Positions 35,323 to 43,231 of a DNA stretch of 64,000 bases are shown here, in pieces. The position numbers and the translations under genes are program-made. The notes beneath the pieces are model-generated. The model did no database searches, was not told the origin of the DNA, and saw nothing but the letters and a program-made list of their open reading frames with translations. Location: positions 2,790,001-2,854,000 of the forward strand of contig NZ_CP110224.1 in NCBI RefSeq assembly GCF_026013645.1, in the 5' to 3' direction. Position 1 is the first letter of the stretch, and each line of letters starts with the position of its first letter. Origin of the DNA: Virgibacillus natechei. GTDB taxonomy: Bacteria > Bacillota > Bacilli > Bacillales > Amphibacillaceae.

Positions 35323-35354
35323 CGAGGAAAACCTTCATGAAAGAATCTTCCTCG
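35323..35354. terminator. terminator between tautomerase and dioxygenase, copy 1
   Basis: CGAGGAA (35323-35329) pairs with TTCCTCG (35348-35354); the minus strand continues TTCTAAAAAATT and the plus strand has ATCTTTTTG nearby. It lies 30 bp after the tautomerase stop, so the dioxygenase gene is probably read from its own promoter in the following gap (35063-35322), which otherwise holds no gene. Confidence 0.6.
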
Positions 35355-35383
35355 ATTCATCTTTTTGTGACCACCCAACCATA

Positions 35384-35575
35384 TTACTTCCCTAATTTCT
35401 TTGCTGATGTTCCCCCAATGGCCCAGTGTGTTTTTGGCACCTCATCCACAATAACGCGTACATTTTCTTTTGGTGCATCGAGTGATTCACTAACTGCATT
35501 GGTCACATTTTCCATCATCGCTTCAATTTTTTCAGGAGATCTTCCTTCCATAATTTGCACATTGATAAGTGGCAC
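35384..35575 (-). CDS. 4-oxalocrotonate tautomerase, copy 1
   Basis: A 63-codon 4-OT. The start is GTG at 35575, which places the catalytic proline directly after the initiator Met (PLINVQIMEGRSPEK), as required because processed Pro1 is the general base. GAGGGAG lies upstream. The arginine in the ENVRVIVDEV strand is also kept. It converts 2-hydroxymuconate to 2-oxo-3-hexenedioate. It lies 17 bp after the broken decarboxylase. Confidence 0.92.
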   Translation of the reverse strand: MPLINVQIMEGRSPEKIEAMMENVTNAVSESLDAPKENVRVIVDEVPKTHWAIGGTSAKKLGK

Positions 35576-35592
35576 GTCTTTCACTCCCTCTT

Positions 35593-35768
35593 TTATTCTT
35601 TAACGAAAAAGGATACTTCGCCTAGCCCACCATATTTTGCTTGGACAAAATCACCAGGAGACAGTCGAACGGCTGCTGTGATTCCACCGGATAAAATGGG
35701 CTGTCCTGCTTTTCTTTTTCTGCATTATGCACATAATCAGCAAGCTCTTTGATTTTATTTTTATCCAA
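35593..35768 (-). pseudogene. 4-oxalocrotonate decarboxylase remnant, internal deletion
   Basis: Only the first ~20 codons (LDKNKIKELADYVHNAEKEK) and the last ~37 remain. Compared with the intact gene at 62150-62935, about 613 bp (equivalent of 62268-62880) are missing, with a TTTT microhomology at the junction (35710-35713). The loss is not a multiple of three, so the C-terminal part is out of frame. The original last codons read FFVKE-stop, without the hairpin element found in copy 2. Cassette copy 1 therefore cannot make this enzyme. Confidence 0.93.
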
Positions 35769-35781
35769 GTCGTTCCCCTCC

Positions 35782-36576
35782 TTATTCTGCGAATGAAATA
35801 TGTACTTCCCCTAGGTCGGCAAACTTTGCGTAAAAATGATCCCCAGGCTCTGCTTCCATGGCACCCGATAGTGCTCCAGATAGAATGACCTCACCAGCTT
35901 TTAATGTAATCCCGTAGTTTGCTAGTTTATTAGCCAACCAGGCAACGCATTTTGCTGGGTCTCCTAATGCCGCTGCGCCAACACCAGTGTTTTGCAGGAC
36001 ATCATTTTTGTAGAGCACCATTCCCATTTGCTTTAAGTCTACGTCTGCAATTTTTTTGGGGTTTCCACCAAGTACATATAATCCGGATGAAGCATTATCT
36101 GCAACCGTATCCGCTAATGTGATCTTCCAATCTTTAATGCGACTGTCTATAATTTCAAGCGCTGGAACAACTGCATCCGTTGCTTTTAATACATCTAATG
36201 ACGTTACATTTGGTCCAACTAAATCGTCTTTCAAAATAAAGGCAATTTCACCTTCTACTTTTGGCTGCAGGACACGATCTGTTGAAACTGTTCCTCCATT
36301 TTCAACGCTCATCTGATCTAATAAATGTCCATAATCTGGTTCACCTACACCTAACGCTTCTTGCATTACTTTAGATGTTAAGCCAATCTTTTTCCCTGTA
36401 ACCCGTTGCCCGCTATTCACCTTTTGTTCGATCGTGTGTAACTGTACGTGATAAGCGTCATCAACGGAGAGTTCAGGATCCAGCCCTGTAATTGGCTGAA
36501 CCCCTTCCTTTTTACTCCAAGCATCGGCTAAATGCTTCGCATGACTTACCGTTTTCGGTGTGTGTTCGGTTTTCAT
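35782..36576 (-). CDS. dmpE: 2-oxopent-4-enoate (2-keto-4-pentenoate) hydratase, copy 1
   Basis: A 264-residue fumarylacetoacetate-hydrolase-fold hydratase adding water to 2-oxopent-4-enoate to give 4-hydroxy-2-oxovalerate. Family motifs: KIGLTSKVMQEALGV, DQMSVENGG, metal-binding region QPKVEGEIAFIL, VPALEIIDSRIKDWKI, DNASSGLYVLGG and GEVILSGALSGAMEAEPGD. AGGAGG precedes the ATG. It follows the semialdehyde dehydrogenase gene by 11 bp. It differs from copy 2 by only a few residues (e.g. NYG versus TYG near residue 222). Confidence 0.92.
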   Translation of the reverse strand: MKTEHTPKTVSHAKHLADAWSKKEGVQPITGLDPELSVDDAYHVQLHTIEQKVNSGQRVTGKKIGLTSKVMQEALGVGEPDYGHLLDQMSVENGGTVSTDRVLQPKVEGEIAFILKDDLVGPNVTSLDVLKATDAVVPALEIIDSRIKDWKITLADTVADNASSGLYVLGGNPKKIADVDLKQMGMVLYKNDVLQNTGVGAAALGDPAKCVAWLANKLANYGITLKAGEVILSGALSGAMEAEPGDHFYAKFADLGEVHISFAE

Positions 36577-36587
36577 TTAAGATCCTC

Positions 36588-38045
36588 CTACATTTTGAGC
36601 GTAATATTTGTTAATTCCGAGTAGAAATCAAAACTATGAGCTCCACCTTCGCGACCAATACCACTATGTTTCATCCCGCCGAATGGTGTGCGTAAATCAC
36701 GTAGGAACCATGTGTTAACCCAAACGATACCAGCTTCGATTTGTCTGCTGAAACCAGTGGCGCGTTTAACATTACTCGTCCATAAACTTGCACTTAAACC
36801 GTAATGTGTATCATTTACTTGTTCCAGTACTTCTTCTTCTGTATCAAAAGGAACAACGGTTACAACTGGTCCAAAGATTTCTTCGCGTACACATCTTGAA
36901 TCTTTTCCTAAACCTGTAATAATTGTTGGTTCCACGAAAAAGCCTTTGTCAAATCCTTCAGCAGCTTTACCACCTGTCAAGAATGTTCCACCTTCTTCTT
37001 TCGCAATATCCAAGTAGCCAAGCACTTTATTATAGTGTTCTTCACTAACTAATGCGCCAACCTTTGTATCTGCATCGAACGGATCACCGACAACTAATTC
37101 TTTTGCTTTTGCTGAAAATCGCTCCAGAAATTCATCGTAAATCGGACGCTCCACATAAATTCTTGAACCACATAGACAAACTTCGCCTTGATTAATGAAA
37201 CTAGAACGAACGGTTGTCTCAATCATGTCTTCCATGTCAGCATCTGCGAAAATAACGTTTGGATTTTTGCCACCAAGTTCAAAGGACAGTTTTTTCAATG
37301 TTGGTGCTGCAGCCTTCATAATTTCAGTTCCTGTTACCGTTTCACCAGTAAAGGCAATCGCATCGACATCTTCATGGGAAGAAAGAGCTGCTCCTGTATC
37401 ACCAAATCCATGAACCATGTTTACCACACCATCTGGTACACCGGCATCCTTACAAATTTGTCCCAGTATGGTCGCTGTTATTGGTGTCACTTCAGATGGC
37501 TTCATCACAGCCGTATTACCCGCCGCAAGCGCTGGAGCCAACTTCCACGTCATAAGAAATAATGGTAAGTTCCATGGATTAATGAGCCCCACAACACCCA
37601 CTGGACGACGAATAGCATAATGGATAGCTAAATCATCTTGCTCATAAGCTTCTGTTCCTACTGATGTCATATAGTCAGCAAAGAAATAGAAATTATTCGC
37701 TGCACGATCGATATCAACATTCGTGGAAAGCCATAATGGTTTGCCTGTATCCAAGGATTCAAGTCTCGCCAATTCATCTTTTCTTTCCAAGATCAAATCA
37801 CCAATTTTACGAATGATGTTGGAGCGCTTTCGTAAAGGCATATTTGCCCATTCACCTTTGAGTGCTTTTCTGGCAACACTTACTGCTTGATCAACCTCTT
37901 CTTTTCCGCCCTCTGCAATATTTCCTAATACCTCTTCTGTTGCTGGATTCACGTTTTCAAACGTTTTTCCATTGGTTGATTGTACATATTCTCCATTAAT
38001 GAAATGCGAACAATTCATTACATCCTGTTTCGTTTCGGTTTGCAT
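36588..38045 (-). CDS. dmpC: 2-hydroxymuconic semialdehyde dehydrogenase, copy 1
   Basis: A 485-residue NAD-dependent aldehyde dehydrogenase of the DmpC/XylG/PraB group: NPWNLPLFLMTWKLAPALAAGN, AFTGETVTGTEIM, Glu in FELGGKNPNVIF, catalytic Cys in QGEVCLCGSRIYVE and the C-terminal GGMKHSGIGREGGAHSFDFY. It oxidises 2-hydroxymuconate semialdehyde to 2-hydroxymuconate. The ATG at 38045 follows AGGAGG; an in-frame extension upstream is rejected because it spans that site. First gene of cassette copy 1. Confidence 0.92.
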   Translation of the reverse strand: MQTETKQDVMNCSHFINGEYVQSTNGKTFENVNPATEEVLGNIAEGGKEEVDQAVSVARKALKGEWANMPLRKRSNIIRKIGDLILERKDELARLESLDTGKPLWLSTNVDIDRAANNFYFFADYMTSVGTEAYEQDDLAIHYAIRRPVGVVGLINPWNLPLFLMTWKLAPALAAGNTAVMKPSEVTPITATILGQICKDAGVPDGVVNMVHGFGDTGAALSSHEDVDAIAFTGETVTGTEIMKAAAPTLKKLSFELGGKNPNVIFADADMEDMIETTVRSSFINQGEVCLCGSRIYVERPIYDEFLERFSAKAKELVVGDPFDADTKVGALVSEEHYNKVLGYLDIAKEEGGTFLTGGKAAEGFDKGFFVEPTIITGLGKDSRCVREEIFGPVVTVVPFDTEEEVLEQVNDTHYGLSASLWTSNVKRATGFSRQIEAGIVWVNTWFLRDLRTPFGGMKHSGIGREGGAHSFDFYSELTNITLKM

Positions 38046-38067
38046 AGAGAAAACCTCCTTGTATTTT

Positions 38068-38081
38068 TGGAAACGCATACA
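38068..38081. promoter_or_regulatory. candidate cre box before cassette copy 1
   Basis: TGGAAACGCATACA matches the cre consensus at 12 of 14 positions and lies 22 bp upstream of the semialdehyde dehydrogenase start. The corresponding region of copy 2 is outside the window. Confidence 0.45.
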
Positions 38082-38275
38082 TTATTTCCGATGTATATAA
38101 AGTGTATTTCTACTTCATCAACATATTATAAATACGATTTGGAGACTTTAAAAGGCATTTATTCCTATATGCGCAACAAAATAAAAAATTAAAGTTAATA
38201 CGGTCGGAATATTCAGTGATAATTTTAATTCTATTTTTTGCCAAAAAGACAAACCCTAAATTGCGGAAGGCTTTA

Positions 38276-38745
38276 TTATGAATCACATCGTCGCTATTGA
38301 CGCAACCCATTTAAAAGCACGTGATCAGGCTCCACCAAAAGAAGAAAAATCAAAACCTGAGCCGAGAAAATGCAGGCGAAAATCCAAAGAAGAGCGTGAA
38401 CAATAGCTTATCGAACAAAGCAGAAAAAGAAGCGAACCTTCCACTTTACGAAAAGAAAATAGAAGCTCAGTTAGATGTGCCTTTAAACGAGTTATGTGCT
38501 GGAGAACCTCAAGACCTAAAGTAGGGTGTGAAAAAGAACAGTGAAGGAAAGAACCTCGTATGGTTTGGATATAAAGGACACTTAGCAATTGGCAAATCAA
38601 GTCAATATATTTTGCAGTCTCTCTTTTCGTTTTGCAGTCTGAATGACGGAAAGGCAGCTTCCCATTGTTAAAAGGTATCGTGAACGTCTATCCTTATCTT
38701 CATTGAACTACCAAACAACATGTATCGGTTATAACTACTTTATGC
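38276..38745 (+). pseudogene. IS1182-like transposase fragment
   Basis: Plus-strand codons include HIVAIDATHLKARDQ (catalytic Asp region of DDE transposases), AEKEANLPLYEKKIEAQLDVPL and a frameshifted trace of the YKGHLAI / LNDGKAA section. The 5' and 3' parts of the gene are absent. The retained middle covers exactly what is deleted from the related relic at 56701-57894. Confidence 0.75.
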
Positions 38746-38789
38746 TAAATCAAATTCCGAAATCAAACGTAAGGCATTTCAGGGAAGTA

Positions 38790-38975
38790 TCCACCAAATC
38801 AGGAGTCGGCAAAGGTTGAAAAAGGGAAGAAGTAATTAACACCGCATTTCCACTTGATCAACCTTCACCTAGCTCTCCTTTAGCAATAAGAACTGCCTCT
38901 ACATTTTGCTTACATAAATAGTAGGCACACGAAAAGATCAATAACTCCTCCACCAATTATGGCGACTTTCTTCAC
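38790..38975 (-). pseudogene. relic: N-terminus of a DadA-like FAD amino-acid dehydrogenase
   Basis: The minus strand begins KKVAIIGGGVI (FAD Rossmann motif) and, with stops and a frameshift, continues through GELGEG and SGNAGV-like pieces to a FFPF..FADS trace. This is the start of a D-amino-acid dehydrogenase/glycine-oxidase-type gene. Its partner may have been the adjacent RidA-family gene. Confidence 0.65.
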
Positions 38976-39076
38976 GAAGGAAAAACCATCTTCCTTGTCA
39001 TTATTCATGAATTAATGTATACAAAGAGATTAAACAATATTAAACTATAATTCAGCTAGAGAAAATTTACCTTTCA

Positions 39077-39544
39077 TTACTCTGGTTTTAATTCTACAAT
39101 CATTTCAATTTCTACTGGCATACTAAATGGTAGCTCATTAGTTCCAACACCTGTACGTGCATGCTTACCATTCTCACCAAAAATCTGTTCTAATAATTGA
39201 GAAGCCCCATTAACTACATAAGGCTGTTCATTAAACCCAGGTGCGCTATTAACAAATGCTAATACTTTTACGACCTTATTTATACGATCTAGATTACCAA
39301 GGTGATCCTTTAAAACAGCTAGTAAATTAATCATCGTTTGCCTAGCAGCTTTAGATCCTTCCTCTATTGTCAATTCCTTTCCTAATTTTCCTGTGTACAT
39401 AAATTCACCATTTACTTTACAATCATTACCTGATGTGTAAACCAAATTACCTGTAGTGACTGCATGAATAAATGAAGCGGGAGGTGCGGAAACCTCTGGA
39501 AGCTCAATTCCTAATTCTTTTAATCGTTTATCAATGACTGACAT
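39077..39544 (-). CDS. RidA-family deaminase
   Basis: A 155-residue RidA/YjgF protein: NLVYTSGNDCKVNGEFMYTGKLG, TMINLLAVLKDHLGNLDRI, and the substrate-carboxylate arginine in HARTGVGTNELPFSMPVEIEM. RidA proteins hydrolyse enamine/imine intermediates; 2-aminomuconate deaminases belong to the same superfamily. It lies between a dehydrogenase relic and a TRAP permease relic. It could process an imine from amino-aromatic breakdown or be a remnant of an amino-acid locus. The ribosome site is weak (GAAAGAGTGA). Confidence 0.85.
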   Translation of the reverse strand: MSVIDKRLKELGIELPEVSAPPASFIHAVTTGNLVYTSGNDCKVNGEFMYTGKLGKELTIEEGSKAARQTMINLLAVLKDHLGNLDRINKVVKVLAFVNSAPGFNEQPYVVNGASQLLEQIFGENGKHARTGVGTNELPFSMPVEIEMIVELKPE

Positions 39545-39687
39545 TAAATCACTCTTTCTCTTATCTTTATTAAAAATTTTCTTGATTAACTAGATTTTGT
39601 TGCTTAAGTGTTCTCACTCAAACCTGCTGTTTTTTCAAGATACTTTTAATGTGCCCGATTAGTTTAGTACAGTATTAATAAATTCTC

Positions 39688-39840
39688 TTAATTATTGAAA
39701 ATAAGATTTGGTAAGAATGTTACAACTTGCGGAAATGCAACAAAAATGATTAGCCAGAATATAATGGCATATAGGAATGGCCAGATCCCCTTAAAGGTAG
39801 ATTCCAGCGGAAGATCTTTAGCTACACCTTTAAAATAAAC
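39688..39840 (-). pseudogene. relic: C-terminus of a TRAP DctM permease
   Basis: About 50 minus-strand codons, VYFKGVAKDLPLESTFKGIW then IFVAFPQVVTFLPN, ending in a stop. The pattern matches DctM C-termini in this window (IFPEIVTFLPDIM at set 1). The remaining ~380 codons and the P and Q genes are gone, so a fourth TRAP system once stood here. Confidence 0.8.
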
Positions 39841-40320
39841 ACACTAGCGTTACATTAATAAGTTCTAGTTGTCAAATGGTAAAATATGGGTTATATTTAT
39901 ACTTGCTGATTACAATCAACATTCAGTTTTTTACCCATTTTTACTTTGAAGAAAAAAAGACAACAGAACTCTTTAAGTAGTCCTTCATCCATTTTTATTT
40001 ATATAACTGTTTAATTAATCGGGTCGTAGGTTAGATCATCTAAATGCGAAACATCTACTGATCCACTATTAAGTTGCCATATACAGATAGTCTGTATTAA
40101 AAAACAGATTTCCAAAGTTATTTTGATTCTCGTAAGTGCAAGAGTGCAACGAATGAGGTGGTTCGTTTTGAAACCCCAACAGGTGAGCCAACACAATTAA
40201 ATTGGAAAGAAAACATTAGGTATATAACGCTAGATGGTGAAATATTTATGAGAATGTCGGTGTGCTTTCACTTTCCTGTTTGAGTTTTCGAACATTTCAT
40301 TTATCTATCTCCAAATCTAT
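39841..40320. other. unrecognised debris
   Basis: No gene supported. A plus-strand open stretch (about 40150-40282, including VVRFETPTGEP and NWKENIRYITLDGEIFM) has coding-like composition but was not recognised. Confidence 0.3.
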
Positions 40321-40350
40321 TTATGCAGTAGGAAGATATATCCTAACTGC
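40321..40350. repeat. partial copy of the two-hairpin element (second stem only)
   Basis: TTATGCAGTAGGA ... TCCTAACTGC repeats the terminal hairpin of the element at 40725-40812 with a shorter stem and no first hairpin. On the minus strand it is flanked by CTTG, like the full copies, which follow TTTTTG/TTTTCG. Confidence 0.6.
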
Positions 40351-40537
40351 CAAGCTGCAAATGTGCTCCTCACCCCATCTAACCTCACAGTGTAAGAGCC
40401 GGTCTCTTTTCAATTAACACCGAATAGCTTTGAAATAAATTCCATACTAGCACCACCTTTAATGTATTATACCACAGGTTAGAAAAGATATAATAGTGCT
40501 ACTTCAAATGATCCCTCAAATTCTACAATTAAAAAAC

Positions 40538-40724
40538 AACAAACAAAAAACACCCATCACCATCACTATGATAAAGTAATAACAAAATCATAGCCGGGTG
40601 ATCAGATGTTTAATCAATGTAGTATCGTTCAACAGATTCTATCCATTCCCTTAAATCCTGGAATCCAAATCCTTGTCCACCATTACTTCAGGAAATCGCA
40701 AATCTACCAAGCGAGCTCCCTACT
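40538..40724 (+). pseudogene. possible insertion-sequence end with short transposase-like ORF
   Basis: A hairpin (CACCC and CTATGAT pairing with ATCATAG and GGGTG, ~40547-40597) is followed by a 40-codon ORF at 40605 beginning MFNQCSIVQQILSIPLNPG and stopping at 40727. The arrangement looks like the left end of an insertion sequence whose transposase is cut short where the two-hairpin element begins. The family was not recognised. Confidence 0.35.
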
Positions 40725-40812
40725 TTAGAAAACTTGGTTGTCACCAAGGTTTTCGGTGACAGCCTTAGTTGCACTTATGCAGTAAGAAATATGGATATAT
40801 TTTCTTAACTGC
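40725..40812. repeat. two-hairpin mini-element at the ferredoxin 3' end
   Basis: 88 bp running from TTAGAAAACTTGG to AACTGC. Stem 1 is TGTCACC/GGTGACA; stem 2 is GCAGTAAGAAATAT against ATATTTTCTTAACTGC with bulges. The linker GCCTTAGTTGCACTTATGCA is identical to that in the copy at 62071-62157, while both stems differ with compensating changes. On the minus strand the element begins inside the ferredoxin gene and provides its last codons, GGC AGT TAA. Confidence 0.85.
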
Positions 40813-41041
40813 CAAAAAAGCTCTCAGCCTTTTCCAGATATACTTCTTGTGCAGGATTTAAATCATGCTCATCCACGATTGCATCGACTGGACAAGCAGC
40901 TACGCAAGCACCGCAATCAATACATGTGTCTGGATCAATAAAAAATTGGTCGGGTCCCTCTACGATACAGTCGACCGGACAAATACTAACACATTCTCCT
41001 GATTTTTCACTAAGACACGGTTCCGTTATAACAAATGCCAA
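40805..41041 (-). CDS. 7Fe-type bacterial ferredoxin
   Basis: A 78-residue ferredoxin with the 7Fe cysteine pattern C9-x7-C17-x3-C21-P plus C25, and C40-x2-C43-x2-C46-x3-C50-P, hence probably one [3Fe-4S] and one [4Fe-4S] cluster. The start is TTG at 41041 after AAAAGGAGAGG. The last codons and stop are contributed by the two-hairpin element. It ends an operon encoding a Rieske oxygenase and a NADPH-ferredoxin reductase, so it is the likely electron carrier between them; a Rieske or plant-type 2Fe-2S ferredoxin would be usual. Confidence 0.92.
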   Translation of the reverse strand: MAFVITEPCLSEKSGECVSICPVDCIVEGPDQFFIDPDTCIDCGACVAACPVDAIVDEHDLNPAQEVYLEKAESFFGS

Positions 41042-41111
41042 GGTTATCCTCTCCTTTTATTCTTGTTGTATGCGTATCTTTCACTAGTATTCTACCTATC
41101 TATTTACGTTT

Positions 41112-42128
41112 CTACATATATTCTTCTTTATCCAAATTTAAAAATTGTAACGCATTAAGACCATGGATTTGGTTCTTTTCATCGTCATTTAGTGTTGTTA
41201 ATCGATCAACAACTTTTCCAGATGGAGCTTCACGTAATAAAAAAGGATAGTCAGAACCAGCTATTATTTGGTCCACTCCAAACCGGTCAATCATAAATTG
41301 CAAGTTGTTTTCATCGTAAACAAGTGAATCATAATAAAGTAATTTCGCATAGTGACTAGGTGGATTCTCGGTCTTTCTTATATGGGGCCACACATTCCAG
41401 CCCTTGTCCATTCGTGGTAATAAATACGGCAGAGCCCCACCACCATGCGCAAAACATATTTTTAAATTCGTATATTTGTCTAACATTCCACTCATAATAA
41501 TACTTCCTGCTGCTAATGCAGTTTCGGAAGGCATTCCGACCATATACATGAAGTTATGGCGCGGCATTCGTTCGCCTCCTAATGTTTCCCAAGGATGAAC
41601 AAACAATGGAACTCCCTGTTCATTTGCAGCCTGAAAAAAAGGTTCGAGTTCTGGATCGTCTAAATTCTTACCGTTCACATTACTACCTATTTGAATCCCT
41701 TTTAAGCCTAATTCATTAACTAATCGTTCCATTTCCTTTATTGCAATATCAACATCTTGCAGGGGAACGGTACCTAAACCAATAAACCTTTTTGGATGTT
41801 CTTTTGTGATCGATGCAATAAAATCATTTTGGAATCTTGCTAGCTCTAACCCTTGTTCAGGCTCTGACCAGTAGCTGAATGTAACGGGAATAGGTGATAA
41901 TACTTGGATATCAATTCCTTCATTATCCATATCTTCCAAGCGCTTTTCTGTATCCCATGCTTGATCCGTTATTTCTCTAAATTTCTTTCCCTTTATCATG
42001 ATATTGGCGCCACAGTCACATGTTTTCTCTAAACTAGGCCAACGATCATCACCATATTTTTCGGCTAAGTTTAAAAATTCCTCTGAAATAATATGCGTAT
42101 GAAAATCAATTTTTAAGTTACGTTGCAC
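41112..42128 (-). CDS. ACMSD-like amidohydrolase decarboxylase
   Basis: A 338-residue member of the aminocarboxymuconate-semialdehyde decarboxylase family. Metal ligands: HxH in DFHTHI, His in LFVHPWETLGG, His in CFAHGGGALPY and Asp in AGSDYPFLL. Family members remove CO2 non-oxidatively from carboxylated ring-cleavage products (ACMS, 5-carboxy-2-hydroxymuconate semialdehyde) or from hydroxybenzoates. Its place directly after an extradiol dioxygenase gene implies that the dioxygenase product carries an extra carboxylate. Confidence 0.88.
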   Translation of the reverse strand: MQRNLKIDFHTHIISEEFLNLAEKYGDDRWPSLEKTCDCGANIMIKGKKFREITDQAWDTEKRLEDMDNEGIDIQVLSPIPVTFSYWSEPEQGLELARFQNDFIASITKEHPKRFIGLGTVPLQDVDIAIKEMERLVNELGLKGIQIGSNVNGKNLDDPELEPFFQAANEQGVPLFVHPWETLGGERMPRHNFMYMVGMPSETALAAGSIIMSGMLDKYTNLKICFAHGGGALPYLLPRMDKGWNVWPHIRKTENPPSHYAKLLYYDSLVYDENNLQFMIDRFGVDQIIAGSDYPFLLREAPSGKVVDRLTTLNDDEKNQIHGLNALQFLNLDKEEYM

Positions 42129-42198
42129 GAATGAACTCTCCTAGCATTCCTATTTTTTAATGAGAGATAGACGACTTATATCGTCTACCTCTTCCGCG

Positions 42199-43206
42199 TT
42201 ATTCACCAATTTTCGCGCCATAGGTGAAATAAGATTCCGGTGGTGTACTTCCCCACATTTCTAGTCCTAATTGACCGATTTCTGGTCCCCATTCAATTGG
42301 TTCCCAATCTGGTGAGAAAATCAGGAATCCACCAGTCCAAATTTCTACTCGATGGCCAGAAGGCTCAAAGACATAGATGAATTGTGCACCACTTGTTCCA
42401 TGCTTACCAGGACCCCACTCAATTTCAATATCATTTTCTGCCATGATATTTGCTGCACGAATAAGTTCATCTGGAGAATCCAGGTAATAGGCTAAATGAT
42501 GGAAAGATGCACCATCTTGATTGGCGTTTCTCATGAGTGCCATTTCGTGTGCAATATTCGTTCTACTCAACCATGAACCTAGGCGTACATCTTCTTTATT
42601 CTGAATATAATAACGATGATGAATACCTAGCAGATCGGTCCACCATTGTTGTTCTTTTTTCACATCATTAACCATCATATTAACATGATCAAAACGACGA
42701 GGTGAAACGCCTTTAAAGCTATATTTACTTGGATGGCTCGGTAATTTTGACTGCAATTTCGGATCATTCGTTTCAAATAATTCTTTTTCCCAATATAGTT
42801 CAACCGGGAATCCAGAAGGGGATTTAAAATGAATCGCATCGCCTAAAGCTCGCTTCTGTCCACCTGCTACCCATATAAAGTCAATATTCATTTCTTTTAA
42901 TTGCTTTTCGAATAGCTTTAGTGACTCCTCCGTGCTTACACGCCAACCCATACGATTTACTTCAGATACATTCGATTCTCTTAATACCAGCGTATAATCA
43001 TCAAAATCCTGCCATGCTCGTAAGTAAGCGCGGTCCCCATCTCTTTCTGTTAATACGAGTCCCATTACTTCTGTAAAAAACCATAACGATTTTTCGAAAT
43101 GTGTGACACTAATTTCTACATGACCGATATGCGCTACGGTTCGTAAATGTTTTTCTAACCTCTCCTGTGCGGTTTCTTGATTTAAGATTTCTTTTTCTGT
43201 TTTCAT
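42199..43206 (-). CDS. extradiol dioxygenase of the Rieske operon
   Basis: A 335-residue two-domain VOC extradiol dioxygenase, only distantly related to the cassette enzymes. Iron ligands are the His in RFDHVNMM, the second His of FHHLAYY and the Glu in HRVEIWTGG; the His of AHEMALM and of PGKHGTSG and the Tyr of FIYVFEPSG are kept. It should cleave a catechol produced by the upstream Rieske oxygenase. The downstream ACMSD-like gene suggests a carboxy-catechol (e.g. 2,3-dihydroxybenzoate or protocatechuate) as substrate. Confidence 0.9.
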   Translation of the reverse strand: MKTEKEILNQETAQERLEKHLRTVAHIGHVEISVTHFEKSLWFFTEVMGLVLTERDGDRAYLRAWQDFDDYTLVLRESNVSEVNRMGWRVSTEESLKLFEKQLKEMNIDFIWVAGGQKRALGDAIHFKSPSGFPVELYWEKELFETNDPKLQSKLPSHPSKYSFKGVSPRRFDHVNMMVNDVKKEQQWWTDLLGIHHRYYIQNKEDVRLGSWLSRTNIAHEMALMRNANQDGASFHHLAYYLDSPDELIRAANIMAENDIEIEWGPGKHGTSGAQFIYVFEPSGHRVEIWTGGFLIFSPDWEPIEWGPEIGQLGLEMWGSTPPESYFTYGAKIGE

Positions 43207-43231
43207 GATTGATAGCCTCCATATTTAATTT

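Larger units (their letters stand above)
33866..38045. repeat. duplicated meta-cleavage cassette, copy 1
   Basis: This stretch is repeated in direct orientation at 60062-64000 (where the window ends). Order in both, read on the minus strand: semialdehyde dehydrogenase, hydratase, decarboxylase, tautomerase, terminator, extradiol dioxygenase, decayed tautomerase, terminator. The products are nearly identical (single substitutions in the hydratase and dioxygenase). Differences: copy 1 lacks ~613 bp of the decarboxylase and lacks the 87-bp two-hairpin element. Confidence 0.9.

Noticed and set aside
40011..40196. 61-codon minus-strand frame
   Set aside because: No ribosome site, Cys/Trp/Ile-rich composition typical of random AT-rich sequence.
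40725..40812. Two-hairpin element as an ordinary terminator
   Set aside because: No T-tract on either strand, conserved linker, precise absence at the matching site in copy 1, and location overlapping stop codons argue for a distinct element.
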